From: Cyrtodaria siliqua
Taxonomy: Eukaryota > Mollusca > Bivalvia > Adapedonta > Hiatellidae
DNA length: 64,000 bases
Reading direction: 5' to 3'
Assembly: GCA_037043455.1 (NCBI GenBank)
Contig: JAWPHD010002610.1
Span: 62,001-126,000, forward strand
Shown here: positions 31,476 through 42,850 of the stretch, piece after piece
How positions within the stretch are numbered: the stretch's first letter is position 1
How the letters are laid out: every line of letters begins with the position of its first letter
Notes under the pieces: model-generated
What the model was told of the DNA's origin: nothing
Database searches by the model: none
Seen by the model: only the letters and a program-made list of their open reading frames with translations
Position numbers and translations under genes: made by a program

Positions 31476-34272
31476 CTGGAATAGTGTTTTGGGAGGATAA
31501 TATGTGGTTATATAAGCATGCATACATGTTCCTATAGTCTAGGATTATACGAATAATGCACATGTTCTTATTAAGTTAATTATTGTCACAGCTTCAAGCT
31601 GCAAACCACAAAATAACGTAGCTTCTATATCCATATATATAAACGTGAGCATGTCACTTAAATGAGGTTTAGACGCTTGCTTTTTTTGTTGTTATATTTT
31701 GGGGGACCGTTGTTAGACCGTCTCCATTGACTCCTTTGGATATTTAAAAAAATATGATATATGCAACATAGCTAGCTGTTATGTTAGGGAAAAAAATAAG
31801 TATAAAAGTCGAACAGAAAATCCTTTCACAGAACACAGTAAACCCAAATACACGCAAAACGAAAAGCATAAATGTCAATGATAATAAGGAATAAAGGTAT
31901 ATGACGTTACAAACACAAAAGGGTTGACAAAAGGGATACCACCTTGGGACGGTCAGTGACAAAAAAGGCCGCTGGGGGGTTTAAACCAGGTTCTAGGGTG
32001 CACCAAACCTCACACTTAACCTACTGTCATCCCAAAAAAACGGGACAGTGTAAATAAAGAAATCTCCGCCATGAACTATTCTCTATCCAACAAGGCAGCA
32101 TTAATAGGCAATATAAGTAAAACACAAAGATGCTGGTGTATATATAAATACAGAAAACAATAGCCGGGAAAGCCACAAAGAAGATACTCAATGACTTGGC
32201 AGAAGCCAGAGCAACAAGAGAATAAACCATTGAGGACACGACAAAACAAGAATGAAGACAAACATCAAACACCACCGTCCTTTTGGGCTTTAGGTAGACG
32301 TCATCATAGGGTCCACGGCCTGTCCGGTCATTGCACAATTAAAGTGGAAAGCATAGTGGCGAACTGTAAATGGGTCCACCGTTGCAAAATTATAGGGTCA
32401 TAACCTCTTTTGATAAACTTTTTAACAAGTTTAACAAAGATAGTATGAAAGTGATCATGACCAAGGATCTTACAAGTGTGTTAATCACATCACCATAGAA
32501 GTGAGGTTGTGATAGTCCTTGTCGCAGAAGAGTTCTTAAATTACTTTTATATTTGGAAAGAAGATCAGGGGTACGATAATACAATTTTGCCAAGGTTTTA
32601 CAAAGTTTATGGTAACGGTAGACCTGATGGAGTAGCTCTTTAGTTATACAAAGATTTCGAATATTAAAGTACTCAATTCGAGAACAAGCTCTAGAAAAAC
32701 GAATAAATTGAGACACATTGAGACACATAGACCCCATAAGAAATTGCTCGGGGAACATCCCATCTAAATGGGGATAAATAACAATATCAAAATTAAGTTG
32801 TTGTTATTATTAAAACCAAATGTTTCAGACGTGTGTGCGCATTATACATGTACGATGCAAACGTCTATAGAGTAAAGCATGTTGAATACATAAGTTTGTT
32901 CTATTGTTTCGGTCTTCTATATAACATAAAGAAATCGCCTTTTGGTCAGACATGGTAGATAACAGTTGTTAGCTATGAGTGTTTATAATGATGTAAACGT
33001 GTTATTGTTTGTGTCATCCAAGGCCATTCATTTAAAATTAGTAACATATAGAAGTTTCTGGATGAGTTATATAAGATTTACATTAAATATTAACATTTAA
33101 CATCACAAGATGTTTTTGTGCTTCTCTCATTCAAGGTTATTAAAATAACATGTTTTATCTTATAAAGCTTATATGCTGTTCTATGACGTTCTATGACAGT
33201 ATAACTACAGCCGTTTGAGGCTGATATTTCATCAGTATTTAGAGTTCAGTATTTAGAGTTCAGTATAAAGTTAAAAGAAACATGATTGTGAAAATCTGGA
33301 TGTTTTTTTAATTATATATAGTTTATATTTATAGTATGTAGTTAAGTATAGTTCATGATGAATAGCCTGAAAAGATGAGTGTATTTTCACTAACGATATT
33401 GCGACTTTAAATTTTTCATATATTTTATACGTGTTATTCTATCTAAAACTAGAAATGTGTCCATAGGACAAGGATGCCCCCACTGAAAACAATCAGCGGA
33501 AAACGTAAATTTGACGCGTAAAGGGCCGTAACTCAGGTAATGCAAAGTCGATTTTAACGCAGAATTGGTATGCACATCTTGACATCATGGGTAAGTATCC
33601 TGTAAAGTTTCAAAACAATCGGTTGAAAACGGTGGGAGGAGATAGACACACAAACTATTTAACGTAAAACTTGACGAAAAAGGGCCGTAATACAAGGTAG
33701 AGTTTCAGGCCCAATCGATATGCACATAAGCATCCTGTGAAGTTTTGAAACAGTCGGTTGAAAACTGTGGGAGGAGATAGACAAACAAACTTTTCGAGAC
33801 GGACGCTCGGACGGACGGATTCAAGGGCAGGTGCATATTTTTGTGTGTTGTATAAATCACAGAAAAACACATACACGTAGAAATGTACTTGTGAAATCCC
33901 CATAAGCCGTGTCTGAGCAGGTTATGACTTCTGAGGCAAAACAATTTCTTAAATGTAAACTAGGGTTAGGTTAGAATCTGATGTTTGAAAAAAAACATAA
34001 GTCAGTCAATTTCTCCCCCACAAGTCTCTGTTGTACCGATCGGTCAAACCACAAGTACCTCCCCATGAGAGCGGACACCCGGAAGGACGGATGGATATGG
34101 CTAACGCTAAATAGCAAAATAATAGTTACCATGCAAGCCGAGCTGTCCTTGTTGTCGTCATTGACGCAGACATGGGAGTCAAATATCTGCTGCCCCCACG
34201 TTCGCCTGCACGTTTGCCTTGTCAAAATAGTAATGTCTGACTTCTTCAAAATGTCAGACCCGCTACCCGTTG
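31314..34272 (-). CDS. chymotrypsin-like serine protease, last two coding exons
   Basis: Joining 34272-34130 to 31475-31314 gives one frame across a phase-0 intron. It contains the family cysteines (TCRRTWG, HVCV, SSACM, LVC, NECH), the catalytic serine in GDSGGPLVC, the SWG substrate-binding strand, and the C-terminal helix FRNWVDTTLQNN. In chymotrypsin numbering the S1-pocket base is Ser189 and residue 192 is Met, as in chymotrypsin. Residue 226, usually Gly, reads Asn. The His and Asp catalytic exons, signal peptide and any extra domains were not found in the window. The enzyme is probably secreted, as most of the family is, but that is inference. Confidence 0.9.
31740..32760 (-). pseudogene. 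reverse transcriptase C-terminal fragment with its 3' region
   Basis: From 32758 down the frame reads VSQFIRFSRACSRIEYFNIR, YRYHKLCKTLAKLYYR, LLSKYKSNLRTLLRQGLSQP and HFYGDV, the thumb/C-terminal region of the RT family seen at 24480 and 38188. It continues into the CATTTGCAGTTC-like 3' region also present at 25465 and into the hydrophobic UTR frame shared with 29357. It lies inside the protease intron, on the same strand. Confidence 0.75.
32761..33440. other. protease intron sequence, nothing recognised
   Basis: AT-rich sequence with a small direct repeat (AGTATTTAGAGTTC twice at about 33234-33262) and no exon. Confidence 0.4.
33449..33835 (+). mobile_element. Helitron-like element with GGGCCGTAA units, CTAGT-ended family
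   Basis: The left border AACTAGAAATGTGTCCATAG GACA is the reverse complement of a hairpin (TGTCCTATGGACA) followed by CATTTCTAGTT. Two diverged units with AAAACTTGACG, GGGCCGTAA and CGGTTGAAAAC follow, ending in GGACGGACGGATTC. Relatives in the opposite orientation end at 40254 and 41661. Confidence 0.7.
34130..34272 (-). CDS. serine protease penultimate exon in window
   Basis: After the acceptor TTATCTTCAG two bases complete a codon, then TGSGSDILKKSDITILTRQT, CRRTWGQQIFDSHVCVNDDN and KDSSACM follow, up to the donor GTAACT. This is the 160-192 region of chymotrypsin-like proteases with the 168-182 cysteine pair and Cys191. Confidence 0.9.
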
Positions 34273-34705
34273 CTGAAGATAAAGTAAACTTACAAATTAC
34301 TGGTGAGAGCGAGTAATCATACTTTCTTCATATTAATATTATTATATATTCGACTCGCTGCCCGTAGCTGAAGCAAAAATACAATAACTAAATCACTAAC
34401 GAGAGCGATTTATCGGACTTTTCGTATATCCGACTAGCTGCCAGTAGCTGAAGATAAAAATAATCATATACATTTACATTTCTGGTAAGAGTTATTTATT
34501 CCTTAAAATGTTTGACTCGCTGTGAATGTTTGACTCGCTGCCAGTAGCTGAAGCTCACTAACGAGAGCGATTTATTGGACTTTTCATATATCCGACTCGC
34601 TGCCAGTAGCTGAAGATAAAAATAATCATATACATGTACATTTCTGGTAAGAGTTATTTATTCCTTAAAATGTTTGACTCACTGCCCGTAGCTGAAGATA
34701 AGCAA
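34262..34705 (+). repeat. tandem array derived from the protease exon start and splice acceptor
   Basis: CGACTCGCTGCCCGTAGCTG AAG recurs at 34351, 34431, 34531, 34593 and 34674, spaced 62-100 bp, with a partial copy at 34512. On the - strand each copy reads CTTCAG followed by CTACGGGCAGCGAGTC, matching the real junction CTTCAG|CAACGGGTAGCGGGTC at 34278-34262. The array therefore lies in the intron immediately upstream of the exon, multiplying its acceptor. Confidence 0.88.
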
Positions 34706-34794
34706 AACATATTCATTACTATTAAACGATACTTTTTTAATATTGCTTAAGATATAAGACGTATTTACGTACAGCTGGGTTCGTTTGCTAGTAA

Positions 34795-37671
34795 AACAAG
34801 AGGCCCAAGAGGGCCTGTGGACGCTCTACTGGCTAACATGGCTCTTATAACATCAATGAAGCGAGTGACTGCCATTTATATTTTATTGGAAGTTTCGGGC
34901 AAAAAACAGCTTTTTGACTAAATCAAGGGCCATAACTAAACAATCTGGTAAAGCTTGGTAAAGATCAGATGAAAAATAAAGGCCCTACCGTATTAATGAG
35001 GCAAAATATAGCATTTTTACCTAAATCAAGAGCCATAACTCCTCTGTTACTGGTCCGACTGGTCCAACATAGAAAAAAAGAATTAAAAAAAATAAAAAAT
35101 AAAATAAAAAATTTAAAAAAAAATTAAAAAAAAGAAAAAAAGAAAAGATAATCAAAAATAAATTAATTTAAAAAAAAAAAAAGAAAAGAGAAAGCCATAC
35201 AATCTGCTAAAGTTTGGCTAAGATCAGATGCAAAATAATACATGAGAGCTCTGTGCCATGTGGTTCCAGAGAAGAAGATTTTTTTCAGTTTTTGCCTATA
35301 CAAGCCTAAGTAAAACTGTGACCCCCAGGGTGGGGCCAAATGTGACCAATGGGTCACCATTTGAACAAACTTGGTAGAAGACCATAAGCTAATAGCAAAT
35401 GCAAAATATTAAACCTCTGGCTCTTGCAGTTTCGGAGGAGAAGATTTTTTAAGTTTTTCCCTATACATGTCTATGTAAAACATGTGACCCTTGGGGCGGG
35501 GCCAAATATGACCCCAGGTTCACCATTTGAACAAACTTGGTAAAGGACCATAAGCTTATAATAAATGCAAAATATCAAACCTCTGGCTCTTGTAGATTCC
35601 GAAACCGAAAAGAAGATTTTTCAAAAAAAATCCTATATAAGTCTATGTAAAACTGTGACCCTCGGGGTGGGGACAAATTTGACCCCAGGGTCACCATTTG
35701 AACAAACTTAGTAGAGGACCATAAGCTGATGCTACATATAATACATGAGAGCTCTGTGCCATGTGGTTCCAGAGAAGAAGATTTTTTTCAGTTTTTCCCT
35801 ATACAAGCCTATGTAAAACTGTGACCCCCGGGGTGGGGCCAAATGTGACCCCTGGGTCACCATTTGAACAAACTTGGTAGAGGACCACAAGCTTATAGTA
35901 AATGCAAAATATTAAACCTCTGGCTCTTGCAGTTTCAGAGAAGAAGATTTTTTAAGTGTTTCCCTATACATGTCTATGTAAAAGATGTGATGCTTGGGGC
36001 GGGGCCGAATGTGACCCGAGGGTCACCATTTGAACAAACTTGGTAAAGGACCATAAGCTTATAGTAAATGCAAAATATCAAACCTCTGGCTGTTGTAGTT
36101 TCCGAGAAGAAGATTTTTAAAAAATCAAAAAAAAATCCTATACAAGTCTATGTAAAACTGTGACCCCCGGGGCAGGGACAAATTTTACCCCAGGGTCACC
36201 ATTTGAACAAACTTAGTAGAGGACCATAAGCAGATGCTACATGTAATACATGAGAGCTCTATGCCTTGTGGTTTCAGAGAAGAAGATTTTTTAAAGTTTT
36301 TTCCTATATGTCTATATGAAAAACATGCAAAACCTCAATATACAAACTTTGGACCCCCGGGGAATGGCCATTTTTGACCCCGGGGACATTCTTTGAACAA
36401 ACTTGATAGTCTAGGCGTTGGCGATCATTTTAAAAGAAAAACTGTTGAAATCTGTCCAGCGGTTCTGGAAAAGAAGATTTTTTAAGGTTTCGACCATATA
36501 TGGTAATGGCAGCCATCTTGGATGTAGCGCTGACCTAATTTTAACAAATCTAAAAAGCATTCATCTAAGGATCATCCATGTGAAGTTTGGTCAAAATTAG
36601 CCAAGCGGTTTCTGAGGAGAAGTCGTTTGAAGAAAAGTTAACGGACGACAGACGACAGACAACACACCATCCCATAATGGACAACAGACGACGGACGAAG
36701 GACAACTCTGCATCCCATAACAAGAAGTCAATGACCTTGAAGCTCTACCGATTGATTTTGATTTCAGGAAGTAGTCGCTACAGACTTGTTTTTTGAAAAT
36801 CTATTTTTAACCGTAGCGGCCATCTTGAATTTCCGGCCGACCTGAAATTTTGCTAGGATCAATAAGACATTAAGAGCAACATTCCTGTGAAGTTTCATGA
36901 AAATCCGTCAAGTAGTTTCAGAGGAGTAGTCGCTACAAGTTTTCATTATATAACTCTATGTAAACAAAGATGGCTGCTGGTAGCCATGTTTAACGTCAAA
37001 TCAAAACGATTTTCGACAAGGACCAACATCATGTCATACTGATCATTTTAGAAAAAGTCCCATATCAATATCTCTTATAGTTTTGAAGAAGTAGTCGCTA
37101 CAAACTTATTTATTTTAAATCTATTTTTAGCTGTGGCGGCCATCTTGAATTTCCGGCCTACCTGAAATTTTTCTAGGATCAATTAGACATCAAGAGCAAC
37201 ATTCCTGTAAAGTTTCATGACAATCCGTCAAGTAGTTTCAGAGGAGTAGTCGCTACAAGTTTTTACTATATAACTCTATGTAAACAAAGATGGCCGCTGG
37301 CAGCCATGTTTAACGTTGAATCAAAACGATTTTTGACAAGGATCAACATCATGTCATGCTGATCATTTTAGAAAAAGTCCCATATCAATATCACTTATAG
37401 TTTTCAAGAAGTAGTCGCTACAAACTTGTATTTTAAAACTCTATTTCTAGCTTTGGCGGCCATCTTGGATTTCACATCAACATGAATTTTTGCTAGGATC
37501 AACTAGACTTTATGGGCAACATTTCTGTAAAGTTTCATGAATATCCATCCAGTAGTTTCAGAGGAGTTGTCGCTACAAATAAAAGTTTACGGACAGACAG
37601 ACGGACAGACGGACGACGGACGCCGCACCACGGCATAAGCTCTGCTGATCTCTGATCAGTAGAGCTAAAAA
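34795..37671 (+). mobile_element. nested Helitron-like composite
   Basis: It opens AACAAGAGGCCCAAGAGGGC (hairpin AGGCCC/GGGCCT) and has one GTAAAGCTTGGTAAAGATCA-type unit, then an A-rich tract at 35065-35190. At 35220-36360 there are about seven GTGACCCCCGGGGTGGGG units of 160-180 bp. 36480-36720 closes with CTGAGGAGAAGTCGTTTGAA and a GGACGACAGACGACAG tract. A second element starts at 36719 (AACAAGAAGTCAATGACCTT) with GTAGTCGCTACA units and ends with hairpin CTGATCTCTGATCAG and TAGAGCTAAAAA at 37671. Similar right ends are at 45012 and 47881. Confidence 0.78.
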
Positions 37672-37674
37672 CCA

Positions 37675-38180
37675 AAACTTTAACCCCGAAAAATGCTTAT
37701 GGTATTTTACCTTTAAAGTCAGTATTAAGACTGGTGGGATGGTGCTTGTCTGTGGGCTAGGCCTTACACCAGTTAATCTACATATCGAGTTTCAACGCAA
37801 TAACTTTGACTCGGGGCACTCTCCGGGCGCTTGTTCAGCTGCAAGCCGAAGTCAGTCGAACATCACTGCCATTCGATTCCTAGGGTGTTTAAAATGTATC
37901 CCCATTGCTGACCGACCATGAAATTCTCTTGCATCAATATCTGAGAAAAGCTATATATGCCAATCTTGATGTCTGCACAACTCTTAAAATTTCTGTATAT
38001 CATACCTTTTTTTTCGCAGTAAAGAAACTCGTTTTGTCTATTAAAATGCTCAGGGCACTGTCAGCTCGACCATCACCAATTTTGGATTGTTTTAACCAGA
38101 TTACAATGTCTAGCCTCTGCATGCTATGACTATGTCGGAGAAAAAACCAACTGCTTACTTTATCGTCAAGTATTAAAATT
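37675..38180. other. intergenic/intron sequence without recognised gene
   Basis: The short frames at 37739-38129 show no domain I recognise. Confidence 0.35.
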
Positions 38181-38187
38181 GAATTAG

Positions 38188-38690
38188 GACAATTACAATA
38201 TATGGACTTGCCAAGAAGCTTGTGAAACACTTATTTTCCTATTAGATAATATTTTCGCCAGATATGGATCTACTGTTTATAGACAAATTGTTGGTATCCC
38301 AATGGGTACAAACTGTGCAACTTTTGTCACAGATTTGATTTCATCATGACTAGATTGTCATCGAAGCATTTAATATCGCCTCTTGGTATCCCGATGATAT
38401 ATTGAACATTGGCAACCCTTTCTTTTCTACTATGATTAATAATATTTATCCTAATGAACTTCAACTCAACAAAGCTAATATTTCTGATACTGTCGCATCT
38501 TTTCTTGATTTGCATCTCTTGACTGAAAGTGGAGAAATTATAAGCAAAATCTATGACAAGAGAGATGGTTTCAATTTTTACATTGTTAATTATCCCGAAT
38601 TTAATAGACAGGGCATGTTTCCGGTGCAACTTCTAATGAGGATATATATTTTAAGTTCAAAGAGTTGACTATATGATTTCTTATCTCACC
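38188..38690 (+). pseudogene. reverse transcriptase palm fragment
   Basis: DNYNIWTCQEACETLIFLLD, YRQIVGIPMGTNCATFVTDL, then after a stop and frameshift FNIASWYPDDILNIGNPFF, INNIYPNELQLNKANISD and KIYDKRDGFNFYIVNYP. This is the palm region of the family at 24480. The catalytic YxDD box is present as YPDD. The frame is interrupted between the GIPMGTNC and YPDD blocks, so it is not functional. Confidence 0.82.
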
Positions 38691-38814
38691 ACAGGCAACA
38701 TGGATTTTTAACTTCAAAGATTTGACTATAGGATTTCTCATCTCACCAAAGGGAACATGGATTTTCGGTAAGCACTGGTTTTAAACTGGCAAGGGCAACC
38801 TTTACCTGTACACC

Positions 38815-39652
38815 CAATCTCACTAAAATCAGACCCTTTATCCCCCTACGATACACTACGCTACTAAGGATCTGACAACACTCCATTGGAGGGCACGTCA
38901 GATTGACCTTACGATTAGCCAATCCGATTTCAGCCTTCAAAATTGCTTGGTACAGACTGCTCACTGCGCATGTCGCGTTTCAGTAAAACGCTGAGGAGCA
39001 GTCTACGCTCGGTATTGAAAGAGACAAGGTCCTTATCCTTTACTTATAAAATGCAAAATAATTGCATTGACAAAAATAATTCACCAACCATTATTGAATA
39101 TTTACTGAAAAGAAATATTTAAAAAAGGTTGATGAATTTAACAGCAAACAATTTTTTTTATCCGTTCGTGGGATTGAACCCACACTAAAATGACACTCGC
39201 GGGTCAACAGTCGAGTTCACTACCGAGCTAAGCGGGCCAGATGTACTACGACTTACTGTTTAGAGTACTAATGTCGTAATAATTTCGGTGAAATATATAT
39301 CTTCAAAACACACATGCCACCGCCCATAATTTTCTTCGTATCTTGATATAAAACATGCCATTTAGTGCATTTCTTTGAATTTATCGTACAATCCACAGCA
39401 ATAACACACGCAGACTTTATCTTTATTCAGATAGAAATCTATGTGTTTTATGTGGACTTTCGTTTGTTCAGTTCAATCGAACGTCATCTGAAGTGCATAT
39501 GAAACGCGTGATTTCATTGGTTGAATTTAGTTGATCTTCTCATGAATATTGATTAGATGAAAGGTCGATCTGACTTGACCTCCAAGGCAGAGTTGTCAGA
39601 TCCTGTAGCGGAGAGTATCAAAGTATAATTAGGACAGATTTTAATGAGATTG
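38815..39652. mobile_element. 838-bp element with long terminal inverted repeats, copy 1
   Basis: The ends start CAATCTCACTAAAATCAGAC and, on the reverse strand, CAATCTCATTAAAATCTGTC. The arms stay similar for about 110 bp (GGATCTGACAAC, TTGGAGG, GTCAGATTGACCTT). The 9-bp CTGTACACC flanks both sides exactly (38806-38814 and 39653-39661). A 9-bp duplication with long arms suggests a Mutator-like non-autonomous element. A second copy is at 50963-51805. Confidence 0.9.
39161..39238 (-). other. tRNA-like sequence inside the inverted-repeat element
   Basis: On the - strand CTTAGCTCGGTAG (A-box-like) and GTGTGGGTTCAATCCCAC (T-arm/B-box-like) lie within a 78-nt stretch starting GGCCCGC. Acceptor-stem pairing is poor, so it is tRNA-derived rather than a working tRNA. 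The same region is present, more decayed, in copy 2 at about 51318-51396, so it belongs to the element. Confidence 0.6.
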
Positions 39653-39661
39653 CTGTACACC

Positions 39662-40130
39662 AAGACCAACATTCCAATAACACCTCAGGCGCCTGATGTT
39701 ATACTTCAGAAGTTATCACCCTGAAAATGTGCATGCAAATCAATGATCTTTGATCTACCAACCAGTTTCTTGTCTCCCAGAGCAGTGTACAGATTTTTGG
39801 TTTTCATCAATTAATTTTTCATAAAGGAAGATATTTTGTTTTCAAACAGAGTTTAAAAGTTCATCCAGGGAGATAATTATTTTTTCAAAGGATATAATGA
39901 ATTTTTTGTGATATAAAAAAAAATCATTGAAGATTTGTTTTTGAAGGGAGATAATGTAGCTTTATCAAGGAAGATATCTTATGTTTTTATCAAGAGTGGT
40001 AATTATTTTATTATCAAGGAACATGCTTCATTTTTTTCCATATTTTTCAATGAAAATAATACATGTTACCATAAATAATTATAGTTTCATCACTGGGAAA
40101 ATTTGTTTTTTATACAAGGAGATAGTTTAG
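39662..40130. repeat. diverged GGAGATAAT-rich sequence
   Basis: Loose repeats of AAGGGAGATAAT, CATCAAGG and ATTTTTT at irregular spacing, like the approach to 48690-48760. No gene. Confidence 0.35.
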
Positions 40131-40139
40131 TGCTTTTTA

Positions 40140-42850
40140 ATGCCATGGTGCATCGTCCGTCCGTCTGTCCGTAAACATTTTTTGCGGTGACTACGTTTTA
40201 CACCGATTGTTTTCAGTGGGGGCATCCGTGTCCCATGGACACATTTCTAGTTAGACCATCTTTGTTTACATAGAGTTATATAGGAAAACCTTGTGGCAAC
40301 TACTCCTCTGAAATTAATAGATGGATTTTTATGAAACTTTACAAGAATGTTGCACATAAGGTCTAGTCGATCCTAGCCATTCGTTGATGTGAAATCCAAG
40401 ATGGACACCAAAGCTAAAAATAGATGTTAAAATAGATGTAGCGACTACTCTTCCGAAACTGTAAATGATACTGATATGGGACCTTTACTAAAATGATCAG
40501 CCCGACTATTTTAAATAACAGACATTAAAAATATACATGATGTATATCCATCTCATGTAGATCTAGTAGGATTGTACATATAGGAGCATCAAACATTCGC
40601 ATGATTTACTTTGTGTAATGGGTTTTCGCGTTCTTTAAAGTGTGGAAAATTCTCAAAAACTTCTTTGCTACCATAATAAGACAAAGCTGAAAAACTTCAA
40701 ACCCAAAGCATCTACGACACCATGCTAAGGATCTAGCAGCACTACAAAACAATTATAAGGCATATAAATTGTTGATAATATAATGTAAACATTGATCACA
40801 GAACAACACTGTAAATATGTGTTTTATTTTATTGTAAGCATAGATGTACATGAGAAGTCCTGCAAGCTTCCTACTTATACAAATTAGTGTTGAACACTGT
40901 TGATGAAAATCATTTTGATTCAACATCAAATATGTCCACCGATGGCTATCTTTGTTTTCATAGTTATATAGGAACATCTTGTGGCGACTACTCCTCTGAA
41001 ACTGTTGGCTGGATTTTCATAAAACTTTACAGGAATGCTGCACATAAGGTCTAGTTGATCCTAGCAAAAATTCAGGTTGATGTGAAATCCAAGATGGCTG
41101 CCAAAGCTAAAAATAAATGCCGAAAAGTTTGTGTGTCCTTCTCCTGCCACACTTTTTAACCGATGCCTCGAAACTTTCCAGGATGCTTAGCTATGATGTC
41201 AAGATGTGCATATCGTTTCGGTGTCAAAATCGACACAGTATTACAGGAGTTATGGCCCTTTTTACGGCAATTTTTACGTCAAATATCCTGTGTGTCTATC
41301 TCCTCCCACACTTTTCAACCAACTGCTTCGTAACTTTACAGGATGTTTACCTATGATGTCAAGATGTGCATATTGTTTTGGCGTCAAAATCGGCCTAGTA
41401 TTACAGGACATATGGCCCATTTTTTGTCAAATATTTTATGTTAAAATATCTTGTTTGTCTATCTCCTCCAACAGTTTTCCACCGTTTCTTTTCAAACTTT
41501 ACAGGATGCTTACCTATGATATCAAAAATGTACATATCAATTTGGCATCAAAATCGACCCAGTATTACCTAAGTTACGGCCCCTTTTTTTGGTCAAATTT
41601 TACGTTTTACACCGATTGTTTTCAGTGGGGGCATTTGTGCCCAATGGACACATTTCTAGTTAAATAAGGAGTCTGTAGGGACTACTCCTCCGAAACTATA
41701 AGCGATACTGAAATGGAACCTTTACTAAAATGATAAGCGTGACACAATGTTGGTCCTCGTCTAAAAACATTTTGATTCAACGTCAAACATTGTCACTGGC
41801 GACCATCTTTGTTTACATAGAGTTAAATAGGAAAACCTTGTGGCAACTACTCTGAAACTATTGGATGGATTTTCATGAAACTTACAGGAATTTTGCACAT
41901 AAAGTATAGTTGATCTTAGCAAAAATTCAGGTTGATGTAAAATCCAAGATGGCCACCAAAGCCAAAAATAGAATTTTAAAAGTTTGAAACGACTAATACT
42001 CCAAAACTTTAAGCGATACAGATATGGGATGTTTACTAAAATGATCAGCATGACATAATGTTGGTTCTTGATGAAAATCGTCAAACATGGCCACCTGCAG
42101 CCATTTTTGTTTGCATAGAGTTATATAGGAAAATCTTGTGGCGACTACTCCTCTGAAACTACTTCTTGGATTTTTATGAACCTTTTTAGGAATGTTGCTC
42201 TTGATGTCAAGTTGGTCCCAAGTAAAAATCAGTTCGTCCATAATTTCAAGATGGTCGTCACAGCTAAAAATAGATTTTAAAAATACGATAGTTTTGTGGC
42301 GACTATATTCTCAAAAACCGTAAGGAGTATTGATTCGGAACCGTAACAAATTAACTGTCATGACATGTAATTGGTCCTAAACAAAATTCATTTTGATTCG
42401 CTATCAAAAATGGCCCCCAGTGGGCTTCTTTGTTTGCAGAGTTATATAGGAAAAAATTGTGGCGACTACTCCTCTGAGACTACTTGATGGATTTTCATGA
42501 AACTTTTCGGGAATGTTGCTCTTGATGTCTAGTTGATCCTAAGTAAAGGTCAGGTTGGCCTGAACTTCAAGATGGCCACCACAGCTAAAAATAGATTTTA
42601 AAAGTGCAACTTTGTGGTGACCATGTGTTATTGATTAGCTTTACCAAAATGACTGGCATAGCATGTGGCATTGTAGTTGGTCCTAAACATATTTTTTTTA
42701 TTTGACATCAAACATGGCCACCACCAGCCATCTTTGTTTACACACAGAAAAACAGGTGCCAACTACTCCTCTGAAACGACTTGGAACATTTTCAAGAAAC
42801 TTTACAGGAATGTTACTCTTGTTACAAAATTGATTTTAATTTGAGAAATA
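40140..42850 (-). mobile_element. Helitron-like composite of two unit families
   Basis: Units of about 330 bp with GACTACTCCTCTGAAACTA, GGATTTTCATGAAACTT and AACATGGCC make up most of it. An inner block at 41112-41661 has three 165-bp units (CTCCTCCCACACTTTTCAAC, AAGATGTGCATA, GTATTACAG) and ends with GGACACATTTCTAGTTAAAT, the CTAGT end of the 33449 family. A similar end with a perfect GTGTCC/GGACAC hairpin is at 40228-40254. Confidence 0.7.

Noticed and set aside
33981..34316. 111-codon + strand open frame
   Set aside because: It is antisense to the protease exon; the - strand reading has the conserved cysteines and good splice sites.
35163..36800. Several 60-70 codon frames in the GTGACCCC and GTAGTCGC repeats
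   Set aside because: They are repeated at every unit and have no similarity to known proteins.
39161..39238. tRNA gene candidate
   Set aside because: A and B boxes are present but the acceptor stem does not pair well and a decayed copy occurs in the sister transposon, so it is a tRNA-derived part of the element.
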